Shown in pieces: positions 7,813-15,673 of a stretch of DNA of 48,332 bases; positions within the stretch are counted from its first letter, which is position 1; every line of letters starts with the position of its first letter. The notes beneath the pieces were generated by a model, which worked only from the letters and a program-made list of their open reading frames with translations, was not told the origin of the DNA and did no database searches. A program made the translations under genes and the position numbers. The stretch comes from an uncultured Myxococcales bacterium (GTDB taxonomy: Bacteria; Myxococcota_A; UBA9042), in the NCBI GenBank assembly GCA_903919145.1, contig CAIXGW010000300.1, positions 1 to 48,332 on the forward strand, given 5' to 3'.

Positions 7813-10011
7813 ATGGACACAAGCGATCCCCGCCTTATCAGCTACAGCGTGCTGGCCCTGGTGGTCGTGGGCGGCGCGTGGGCGATTCGCGCCCTGGTGC
7901 GTCGGTTTGCCAATCAGCAGCAAGCCATTGCCGCGGGGCCCTCTCCGCTAGAAAAGGCCATTGCCGACGGCCAGATCGACCACGCCATCCGCCTGGCCAT
8001 GGACACCAACCAGTGGGAGGTCGCCGCGGATCTGCAGCTGCGCCAGGGCAAGAGGGCCGAGGCGGCGCGGTCGCTGCGCTCTGCTCACCAGTGGGAGCGC
8101 GCGGGACTGCTGTTTGAAGAGCTGCACGACTACGGTGCAGCGGTGCAGAGCTTCAAACGCGCCTCCAACAAGAAAGCGGTGCTGCGCAACCTGATGGCCG
8201 GCCAGGACTGGGCCGGTGCCGCCGATCACGCTGAACAAGAAGGCGATCTGCTGGCCGCCGCCGACCTGGCCAAGAGGGCCCACCAGGGCGACCGGGCGGT
8301 GGCCCTGCTGCGCCGAGCGGGCAAATCCAAAGAGGCCGGGCAGTTGCAGGGGGCGGTCCTGGAGGAGGCTGGGCGCTGGGTAGAGGCCGCCGAGCACTGG
8401 CAGGGCCTGTCTGAGTGGGCGCGCGCCGCCCAAGCCTATGATCAGGCTGGCGATGGTCTTGCCTGTGCCGACATGTTGGTCCGGGACGGTCGCTTGGAAC
8501 TGGCGGCCGAGCGCTTTGTTCAGCTGGGCGCTCACGCCGCGGCCGCCGCGGCCTATGAGCAGCTGGGCACCTATCGCAAGGCCGCGCTGCACTACCAGAA
8601 GGCCGGCGACGTAGAGCGCGCCATCAACGCCCTGGGGCTGGAGGGAGACAAGGCCGCCGTGGTCAAGATGCGCATCGCCCTTGGCCATCAAGAAGAGGCA
8701 CTGCGGGTGGCGCTGTCGACCACCCCGGGCGATGCGGCGTTTGTCGAAGTGACCAAGCTGGCCATTCAGCTGCAGACGGCCCGCGACGACAAAGCCGCAG
8801 CCGCCCGCTCGATGCTGAGCTTGCTGCAGGCACCCTTGCCGCCCGAAGAGCGCCACCGCTTTGGCACGCAGTGCATCGACACCTTGCTGGCCCTGGGCGA
8901 CCTTGGGCGGGCCCGCCAGGCGTGGGAGCGTCTGCGCCAGGTCGAGCCGCCCGGAACGCCGCTGGCGATCTACCTCACCGGCATCGAGTCCAAGCTGCAA
9001 ACCCAGCACACCACCGCGCTTGGCAGTGGGGGGGCGGCTCACACCCAGGCACAGATCCTCAGCATTCAGGACGACTTTTCGGCCCACGGCGCGCGCCGAC
9101 CGGCGGCCTCGCCCAGCCCCATGGGCCACGAGGTGACCCTGAGCGCCCCCGACGAGACCATCACCATCCCCGGCGATGGGGCAGACGGCGCCTGGCCCTC
9201 TGGCGTGCCTGCAGCCCTGGCGACCCGCTACGGCGGCCTGTCGCGGCTGGGGCAGGGCGGCAACGGCGTGGTCTTCAAGGCGACCGACAAGCTGCTGGGC
9301 CGCACCGTGGTGCTCAAGTTCATGCTCGAAGGGTCCATGCCCACCGACATGGCGCGCAAGTACTTTCTGCGAGAGGTCAAGCTGGCGGCCAACCTCAACC
9401 ACCCCAACATCGTACACATCTACGACATGGGCGAGACCGACGGAACTCCTTGGTACGCCATGGAGTTTGTCGATGGCCGGCCGCTGACCGCCTTCTTGCC
9501 GATCGGCAGCCCTGTCAGCGATCACGCGTGGCTGCTGAATGTCTTGGAGCAGCTGTGCGCCGCCCTGGACCACGCGCACCAAGCAGGGCTCATCCACCGC
9601 GACATCAAGCCTGACAATGTGCTGGTGGCCAGCGATGGGTCGGTCAAGCTGCTGGACTTTGGCTTGGCCCGCGGCCGCGGCGAAGGGTTTGGCGAGCTTA
9701 GCGTTCTGGCCGGCACGCCCTACTACATGGCGCCAGAGCAGCTGGACGGCTCCAACGTAGACCAACGCGCGGACATCTACGCGCTAGGCGTCATCCTGTT
9801 TCGCATGCTGACCGGCCAGCTGCCCTTTACCGATGGCAACGTCTTTGTGGCCCATGCGGTAGCGCCGGTGCCGGACCTGCGCAAGCTCAATCCGCAGGTG
9901 CCGCAAGCCGCTGCACAAGTGGTCTATTGCGCCATGGCCAAGAAGCCGGCCGACCGCTACCCTGCCTGCCGTCCGCTGTTTGAGGCGGTGCGCGTCGCCC
10001 TGCAGAGCTGA
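7813..10011 (+). CDS. Membrane-anchored helical-repeat protein with C-terminal Ser/Thr kinase domain
   Basis: This 732-residue protein has an N-terminal membrane helix (about 9-28). A long alpha-solenoid of TPR-like repeats covers about 50-400 and is rich in A-A-x-x-Y/L pairs. A low-complexity linker follows, then a complete protein kinase domain from about 474 to 730. The kinase has the glycine loop GQGGNG (481-486), Lys503, HRDIKPDN with catalytic Asp597, a DFG motif, APEQ and the DIYALG helix, so it should be active. The usual bacterial order is kinase first, then membrane helix and sensor; here it is reversed, with both repeats and kinase predicted on the cytoplasmic side. The ATG at 7813 has GGAG upstream. 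Confidence 0.9.
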   Translation: MDTSDPRLISYSVLALVVVGGAWAIRALVRRFANQQQAIAAGPSPLEKAIADGQIDHAIRLAMDTNQWEVAADLQLRQGKRAEAARSLRSAHQWERAGLLFEELHDYGAAVQSFKRASNKKAVLRNLMAGQDWAGAADHAEQEGDLLAAADLAKRAHQGDRAVALLRRAGKSKEAGQLQGAVLEEAGRWVEAAEHWQGLSEWARAAQAYDQAGDGLACADMLVRDGRLELAAERFVQLGAHAAAAAAYEQLGTYRKAALHYQKAGDVERAINALGLEGDKAAVVKMRIALGHQEEALRVALSTTPGDAAFVEVTKLAIQLQTARDDKAAAARSMLSLLQAPLPPEERHRFGTQCIDTLLALGDLGRARQAWERLRQVEPPGTPLAIYLTGIESKLQTQHTTALGSGGAAHTQAQILSIQDDFSAHGARRPAASPSPMGHEVTLSAPDETITIPGDGADGAWPSGVPAALATRYGGLSRLGQGGNGVVFKATDKLLGRTVVLKFMLEGSMPTDMARKYFLREVKLAANLNHPNIVHIYDMGETDGTPWYAMEFVDGRPLTAFLPIGSPVSDHAWLLNVLEQLCAALDHAHQAGLIHRDIKPDNVLVASDGSVKLLDFGLARGRGEGFGELSVLAGTPYYMAPEQLDGSNVDQRADIYALGVILFRMLTGQLPFTDGNVFVAHAVAPVPDLRKLNPQVPQAAAQVVYCAMAKKPADRYPACRPLFEAVRVALQS

Positions 10012-10071
10012 GCTGACCGCGCACATGGCCCCCCGCTGCGCAGCAGCTCGCAGCCAATCGCAGCCAGCCTC

Positions 10072-10100
10072 TTGCACCCGTCGCTCAACCGGCGTACACT
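10072..10100 (+). promoter_or_regulatory. Candidate promoter for tRNA-Pro
   Basis: TTGCAC (10072-10077) and TACACT (10095-10100) are separated by 17 bp. The -10 element is followed by a GC-rich stretch as in stable-RNA promoters. It lies about 60 bp before the tRNA. Confidence 0.4.
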
Positions 10101-10160
10101 CCGCGCCCGCGCCGGTCTTCCAGGGCTAGCGCGGCCAGGACACCCTTGCGGTGACCTGAT

Positions 10161-10234
10161 CGGGGTGTAGCGCAGCCTGGTAGCGCACCAGACTGGGGGT
10201 CTGGTGGTCGCCGGTTCAAATCCGGTCGCCCCGA
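10161..10234 (+). tRNA. tRNA-Pro (anticodon GGG)
   Basis: A full cloverleaf can be drawn. The acceptor arms CGGGGTG (10161-10167) and CGCCCCG (10227-10233) are followed by discriminator A10234. The anticodon stem CCAGA/TCTGG encloses loop CTGGGGG, giving anticodon GGG. The T-loop TTCAAAT lies between CCGG and CCGG. CCA is not encoded. The GGG anticodon reads CCC and CCU. Confidence 0.96.
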
Positions 10235-10239
10235 CGATG

Positions 10240-10284
10240 CAACGCCGCCCTCGGACCAACCGACGGCGGCGTTGTCTGTTTTTC
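10240..10284 (+). terminator. Rho-independent terminator after tRNA-Pro
   Basis: A 10-bp stem CAACGCCGCC/GGCGGCGTTG encloses a second TCGG/CCGA stem and is followed by TCTGTTTTT. It starts six bases after the tRNA and separates it from lysS. Confidence 0.85.
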
Positions 10285-10363
10285 GGCCAGTTTCTTTGGC
10301 CAGTGACGTGCGGCGCTGCCGGCCGACCTGCCAAAGTGCTGCCGCGCCGTTGGAGAATTTGCC

Positions 10364-12259
10364 ATGTCGCAGCCTGTTGCCGCCCCCCAAGACCAAACGG
10401 CCCCACAGCCTGACGCCGCCCCTGCCGCCGCCGCCATTGCCGCCGCCGACGGACTGGCTGGCACCTTGCTTGAGCGCAATACTTTGATGCTGCAGCGGTT
10501 GGCCAAGGTGCAGGCCCTGCGCGCGGCCGGTGTGGTGGCCTATCCCAACGATTTTGTGCCGACCCACACCGCCGCCGAGGCGCTGCGCTGGTACCTGCCG
10601 GGCAGCGACGCCAGCGACGACGCCCGCCAGCGCCAGCTGCTAGAGGGCTTTGCCGCGCTGGAGCCAGACAGTCCGCCGGCGGCCGACCCACCGCCCGCCG
10701 ACGCCGCACCGGCCATTACCTCGCCGCGGGTAGCTCTGGCCGGCCGGGTGATGGCGATCAACGTCAAGGGCAAGGTGGCGTTTGTGCGCATCCAGGACCG
10801 CAGCGCCATGGAAGTGCTGCAGGCCCGCCAGGCAGAGAACAGCCGCCGCATCGTCCACGGCATGGCGCCGCGCGAAGCCGACGCGGTGACGTTTCAGCTC
10901 TACTTCTCGCGAGAGATGGACCCAGAGACCTTTGACCGGCTGTTCAAGGCCAATCCAGAAGGCGCCTGGGAAGGGCCGCTCATCGACGTGGGCGACATCG
11001 TTGGCGGCGAAGGGCTGTTCTTCCGCACCCGCACCGGCGAGCCAAGCCTATGGCTGCGCAGCTTTGACGGCCGGCCGGCCCTGCGCTTGCTGACCAAGGC
11101 GATTCGCCCGCTGCCAGAGAAGTTTCACGGTCTGTCTGACAAAGAGACCCGCCATCGCCAGCGCTACGTCGATCTGGCGGTCAACCCAGAAGTGCGCCAG
11201 GTGTTCTACAAGCGCAGCCAGATCCTGCGCGGGCTGCGCAACTTCTTGGACGGCCGCGGCTATGTCGAGGTCGAAACCCCCATGATGCATAGCATTTTGG
11301 GCGGTGCCGCGGCCCGGCCATTTCGCACCCACCACAATGCCCTGGACATGCCGCTGTTCCTGCGCATCGCCCCCGAGCTGCACCTCAAGCGCCTGGTGGT
11401 CGGCGGAATCGAGCGCGTCTATGAGATCAATCGCAATTTCCGCAATGAGGGGCTCAGCCAGCGCCACAATCCAGAGTTCACCATGCTCGAATTCTACCGG
11501 GCCTACGCGACCTACGCGGACCTGATGGAAGAGGTCGAGGCCATGGTGCGCAGCCTGGCGCAGCAGGTGTGCGGCGGCACCGCCGTGCCGTGGGGGACGC
11601 TGGAAGATGGCTCGCCGCGCATCATTGACCTGGGGCCGGCCTTTGCGCGCGTGACCATCCGCGACGGGTTGCAGCAGTGGGCCAACGTGCCGGCCGATCA
11701 GCTGGATGACGAGGCCTACCTGCGCGCCAGGGCTGAGCAATTGGGCGTCCACATCGACGGCCACGCCAACCTGGGCAAGGTCCAGACCGAGCTGTTTGAG
11801 GCCATCGCCGAGCCGCACCTGGTGCAGCCGACTTTTGTGATCGAGTACCCGGCCGATGTCTCGCCGCTGGCCCGCCGCAGCGATGCCAACCCGCGCCTGG
11901 TCGATCGCTTTGAGCTGTACATTGGCAAGATTGAGATCTCCAACGCCTTCTCTGAGCTCAACGATCCGGTGGACCAGTACCAGCGCTTTGAAGCCCAACT
12001 GGCCGACAAGGCCCGCGGCGACGAAGAGACCATGGACATGGACTACGACTACGTGCGCGCTCTAGAGTACGGCATGCCGCCGGCCGCCGGCTGTGGCATC
12101 GGGGTCGACCGCTTGACCATGCTGCTGACCAACCAAGACAGCATTCGCGAAGTGATTCTGTTCCCGCACCTGCGGCCTGAAGTCAGCGCCGCCCGCACGC
12201 CAGACGGGCCGGTAGCGGCCGAGGTCAGCGCCGCCGCCACCCCCGCCAAGGCCGGCTAG
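10364..12259 (+). CDS. lysS: Lysyl-tRNA synthetase, class II
   Basis: This enzyme attaches lysine to tRNA-Lys. Class II motif 2 is [18 protein letters not shown] (about 357-375), and motif 3 is [13 protein letters not shown] (about 575). The Lys-binding region includes [13 protein letters not shown]. The protein is 631 residues, about 130 longer than typical. It has an Ala/Pro-rich N-terminal tail (about 1-35), an acidic Pro-rich stretch near 100-120, and an insertion in the OB-fold anticodon-binding domain (about 155-205) between the IQDRS strand and the GDIVGGEG strand. The start at 10364 has GGAG nine bases upstream. It lies just after the tRNA-Pro terminator and is followed after 47 bp by the Lol-type permease. 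Confidence 0.95.
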   Translation: MSQPVAAPQDQTAPQPDAAPAAAAIAAADGLAGTLLERNTLMLQRLAKVQALRAAGVVAYPNDFVPTHTAAEALRWYLPGSDASDDARQRQLLEGFAALEPDSPPAADPPPADAAPAITSPRVALAGRVMAINVKGKVAFVRIQDRSAMEVLQARQAENSRRIVHGMAPREADAVTFQLYFSREMDPETFDRLFKANPEGAWEGPLIDVGDIVGGEGLFFRTRTGEPSLWLRSFDGRPALRLLTKAIRPLPEKFHGLSDKETRHRQRYVDLAVNPEVRQVFYKRSQILRGLRNFLDGRGYVEVETPMMHSILGGAAARPFRTHHNALDMPLFLRIAPELHLKRLVVGGIERVYEINRNFRNEGLSQRHNPEFTMLEFYRAYATYADLMEEVEAMVRSLAQQVCGGTAVPWGTLEDGSPRIIDLGPAFARVTIRDGLQQWANVPADQLDDEAYLRARAEQLGVHIDGHANLGKVQTELFEAIAEPHLVQPTFVIEYPADVSPLARRSDANPRLVDRFELYIGKIEISNAFSELNDPVDQYQRFEAQLADKARGDEETMDMDYDYVRALEYGMPPAAGCGIGVDRLTMLLTNQDSIREVILFPHLRPEVSAARTPDGPVAAEVSAAATPAKAG

Positions 12260-12306
12260 ATGGCCCAGCCGTCGCCTGCGGGCTTGCGCAACTACAGGGG
12301 CTGCGC

Positions 12307-14793
12307 TTGAGCTTTTCGCCGCTGCAGCTGCTGCTGTGGATCGCTGCGCTTGCGGCGGTGCCAGAGCTGTTGGTGCGCGGCGCCGACCAGCAGGTGGCTT
12401 TTCAAGCCATGCTGGTCCTGCAGCTGCTAGGGGTGATTGTCGCCGCCATTGCTGTGGCTGCGGCGTTTTCTACCCTGGGTCTGGCCGCCGTGCAGCTGGC
12501 CAGCCGGCCGTGGCAGCGCCGCGCCGACACCTTTGTCGCCTGGTCTTTCCTCAGGGTCTCGCACGCCGTTCTGCCGATGCCGCTGCGCCTGCGCAATACT
12601 TTGCTGGCCAGCGTGCGCGCCGATGCAGGGCAGGGGCCCCAGGCCGAGCCCAAGCGGCTGCTGGTCGGCTTGCTGGCCATGGCGGCGGGCGGCGGCCTTG
12701 CTGTGGCGGGCCTGGACCAGGGCGTCGAGCTGGTCGGGCTGCTGGTGCGCAATGCTGGCGCCGGGCTTGGTCTTTTTGGTTTGGCCCAGCTGATCGCCGG
12801 CCTGCCGCGCCGCGGCCTGCGGGCTGCACTGGTGCAGTTCATCGCGGTGGCGGCGCTGGTGGCTGGGGCGTTCTCTGCCCGGGCGGCGCCGATCCTGGCG
12901 TGGTTTGACCCGCTGCCGTTTGCGGTGGCGCTGGTGGGCGGCTTGGCGCTGGGTCTGGGCTTTAGCGGGCCGTCGGTGGGCTTGGCCGGGCGACTGGCGC
13001 GGCGCGGCCGCTGGGCGGTGCTGCCGGCGCTGGCCCTGGCTGGGGCAGCGGTGGCGGCGCGGCTAACCGTGGGGGCGCAACCAATTGTTGTGGCAGGGCT
13101 TTCGGCTGCTGCGGCCCTGGCGATGGTCGCAGTCTATCTGCTGATGCAGAGCCAATCCAAGGTGACGGTGCCAGTGTTTGTGTCGATCGTCGGGGTGGCT
13201 GCCGGCACCTGGGCGCTGATCGTGGTGTTGAGCGTAATGGGCGGTTTTGCTGCTGATTTGCGCGGCAAGATGCTGGTGGCCAACGCCCACGCCCTGATCG
13301 AGGCCCCTGGCCGCGCTGCCCCCTTCGCCCACGCCGCCACGCTGGCCGCGGCGCTGCGCAAGGTCCCGGGCGTCGCCGCAGCCAGCCCGCAGGTCCGCGG
13401 CGATGCGATTCTGTCGTCCTCCTTCAACGTCAACAACTTTGTGGCGGTGCGCGGCATTGACCCGGCCCTGGCCGAGGTGCAGCGCGAGCTGGCGCCCACC
13501 ATGCGCACCGGCGACCTGGCCCTGCTGCTCGACCCGGGGGCCCTGGGCAGCGACCGCGCGCTGACCCGCCGGCCAGACAACCTGCCCAGCGACGTGCCGC
13601 TGATGCCAGAAGCTGGCCCGCCACAGCCGCTGGAGCCGGGCGCCGCAGCGGGCAGCGACGCGGAGGCCGTCCTCAAGTCCCTGGGTCAGCTGCCGCCTGG
13701 CCCGGCCCAGCCGCCGCCTCCGCAAATTGTGCAACCAGGCAGCGAGCTTCCAGCAGGGTCCCCCTCTCAAGAACCCGCGCCCGTGCTGCTGCTGCCTTCG
13801 GACGGCAAGGCCGTGGCCAGCCCGCAGCGCCCCCCGGCGGCCCAGGCGCAGGAGCCGGTAGACCTGGGCACCACCGGGCACGACGACGACGCCCGCCGCC
13901 AGCCCAAGGCGGCCGACCGCCCGCCCCAGCCCGGGATGTGGAGCCTGCTGGACGATCCGCCGTCCGCCGCGCCAGAGAGCATCGATGTCCCTGTGATGCC
14001 TGGTATTTTTCTTGGCGTAGAGCTGGCCCACACCCTGCAGGTCGAGCTGGGAGACAAGATCGAGGTGGTGACCCCCGATGGCGACGTGGGCCCCACCGGT
14101 CTGCGGCCGCGGGTGCGCAGCTTCAAGGTGGCCGGCACTTTTGAGACAGGGCTGTATGAAGCCGACTCCAAGGTCGCCTACGTGACGCTGGAAGAGGCGG
14201 CGCGCTACTTCAACCTGGCCGGAGAAGCCAATGTCCTGGAGCTGCGCCTGGATGAGCCAGAGACCCCAGACGCGGTGCTGGCCCAGGTCCGCGCCGTGCT
14301 GGCCCAAGCCGGGGCCGGATCGCTGGAAGTGGTCGATTGGCGTCAGCTCAACCGCTCGCTGTTCTCTGCCCTGGCCTTTGAGCGGCTGGTGATCTTCTTG
14401 GTGCTGGGCCTTATCATCTTGGTCGCCGCCTTTGCGATCATCTCGGCTTTGACCATGGTTATTTTGCAGAAGCACGACAGCATCGCCATGCTGCGGGCCA
14501 TGGGCGCGGCCGCCACCTCTGTGCGATCAGCCTTTGTGCAGATGGGCGGCGTCATCGGCTTGATTGGCACCAGCGCCGGGGCGACGCTGGGGCTGGGCAC
14601 CTGCTTCTTGATAGAGACCCTGGGCATCCAGCTGCCAGAGGCCTATTACGTGCGGACCCTGCCGGTGCGAATGCAGGTGTCTGAAATTGCAGTGGTGATC
14701 GTGGCTTCGCTGGCGGTGTCGCTGCTGGCGACCATCATTCCGGCGCGCAGCGCTGGGCGGCTTGAGCCGCTGGAGGGCCTCCGCCATGGATGA
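12307..14793 (+). CDS. LolC/LolE-type ABC transporter permease with extended N terminus
   Basis: This 828-residue membrane subunit probably releases lipoproteins from the inner membrane together with the LolD ATPase encoded next. The C-terminal FtsX domain (about 690-825) has three membrane helices. The periplasmic MacB/LolC core lies between about 310 and 680 and starts after VSIVGVAAGTWALIVVLSVMGG. Two features are unusual. About 280 extra residues with several membrane helices precede the core, and a Pro/Gln/Ala-rich stretch of about 110 residues (about 435-550) interrupts the periplasmic domain. Typical LolC/E proteins are near 410 residues. The start is TTG at 12307, with AGGGG eight bases upstream. 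The end overlaps lolD by 8 bp. Confidence 0.85.
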   Translation: MSFSPLQLLLWIAALAAVPELLVRGADQQVAFQAMLVLQLLGVIVAAIAVAAAFSTLGLAAVQLASRPWQRRADTFVAWSFLRVSHAVLPMPLRLRNTLLASVRADAGQGPQAEPKRLLVGLLAMAAGGGLAVAGLDQGVELVGLLVRNAGAGLGLFGLAQLIAGLPRRGLRAALVQFIAVAALVAGAFSARAAPILAWFDPLPFAVALVGGLALGLGFSGPSVGLAGRLARRGRWAVLPALALAGAAVAARLTVGAQPIVVAGLSAAAALAMVAVYLLMQSQSKVTVPVFVSIVGVAAGTWALIVVLSVMGGFAADLRGKMLVANAHALIEAPGRAAPFAHAATLAAALRKVPGVAAASPQVRGDAILSSSFNVNNFVAVRGIDPALAEVQRELAPTMRTGDLALLLDPGALGSDRALTRRPDNLPSDVPLMPEAGPPQPLEPGAAAGSDAEAVLKSLGQLPPGPAQPPPPQIVQPGSELPAGSPSQEPAPVLLLPSDGKAVASPQRPPAAQAQEPVDLGTTGHDDDARRQPKAADRPPQPGMWSLLDDPPSAAPESIDVPVMPGIFLGVELAHTLQVELGDKIEVVTPDGDVGPTGLRPRVRSFKVAGTFETGLYEADSKVAYVTLEEAARYFNLAGEANVLELRLDEPETPDAVLAQVRAVLAQAGAGSLEVVDWRQLNRSLFSALAFERLVIFLVLGLIILVAAFAIISALTMVILQKHDSIAMLRAMGAAATSVRSAFVQMGGVIGLIGTSAGATLGLGTCFLIETLGIQLPEAYYVRTLPVRMQVSEIAVVIVASLAVSLLATIIPARSAGRLEPLEGLRHG

Positions 14794-15673
14794 CCGGATC
14801 CCGCTGATTGCCGCCCTGGGGGTGCGCAAGTGGTTTGACTTGGGGGCGCGGCGCATCGAGGTGTTGAGCGACGTCGACCTCGCGTTGTATCCTGGCGACA
14901 TGGTGGGCATCGTCGGTCGCTCTGGCTCCGGCAAGTCCACGTTGTTGCATCTGCTAGGCACGCTGGACAGGCCAAGCGCCGGCGAAATCCGCTACGAGGG
15001 CAAGCGCCTGGACCACCTGCCCGATGTCGAGCTGGCGGCCTTTCGCAATCGCTTTATCGGCTTTGTGTTCCAGTTCCATCACCTGCTGCCAGAGCTGAGC
15101 GCCTTTGAGAACGTGTTGATGCCTACCCTGATTGCCCGCGACAACACTCCTGCGGCCCGTGCCCGTGCGCTGGCTTTGCTGGATCGCGTCGGCTTGAGCG
15201 ACCGCCTGGACCACCACCCGGGCGAGCTGTCGGGCGGCGAGCAGCAGCGGGTGGCCTTGGCGCGGGCCTTGGTGATGCAGCCCAAGGTGGTCCTGGCCGA
15301 CGAGCCCACCGGCAACCTGGATGGCCGCACCGCCGAAGACATGCACCTGCTGATGGAACAGCTCAACGCAGAGACGGGCACCGCCTTTGTGGTCGTCAGT
15401 CACAATCAGGAATTGGCTGGGCGCATGCGCCGGCTGGTGCGCATGGAAGACGGCGTTATCCGCGACCAGGGCGGACCGGCCCACCGCGGCGTCGATCAGG
15501 GCGGACCCAGCGCCGCCGACGCGCCAGAGCACCCCAGCGGCAGTTACGCGTTGGGTTCCCCAGCCTTGCCCGCCGGGTCGCCAAGCTCGCCGATGGCGCT
15601 TCAGGGCTCTGAGCCCCTTGACCCAGCTCAGCTGGCTGCCGCTGCCGGCACCCGCTCGGAGGCAGACGCGTGA
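14786..15673 (+). CDS. lolD: Lipoprotein-releasing ABC transporter ATPase LolD
   Basis: This 295-residue protein has Walker A GRSGSGKST (44-52), a Q-loop FQFHHLLPE typical of LolD/MacB ATPases, signature LSGGEQQR near 147, Walker B VVLADEPTGNLD near 168-179 and switch His in VVSHN near 204. It should power lipoprotein release through the neighbouring permease. A Pro/Ser/Gly-rich tail of about 65 residues after the ATPase core is not typical of the family. The ATG at 14786 is preceded by GGAGG and lies inside the end of the permease gene. Its stop overlaps the bamA GTG start by 4 bp, so the three genes form one translationally coupled unit. Confidence 0.93.
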   Translation: MDDRIPLIAALGVRKWFDLGARRIEVLSDVDLALYPGDMVGIVGRSGSGKSTLLHLLGTLDRPSAGEIRYEGKRLDHLPDVELAAFRNRFIGFVFQFHHLLPELSAFENVLMPTLIARDNTPAARARALALLDRVGLSDRLDHHPGELSGGEQQRVALARALVMQPKVVLADEPTGNLDGRTAEDMHLLMEQLNAETGTAFVVVSHNQELAGRMRRLVRMEDGVIRDQGGPAHRGVDQGGPSAADAPEHPSGSYALGSPALPAGSPSSPMALQGSEPLDPAQLAAAAGTRSEADA

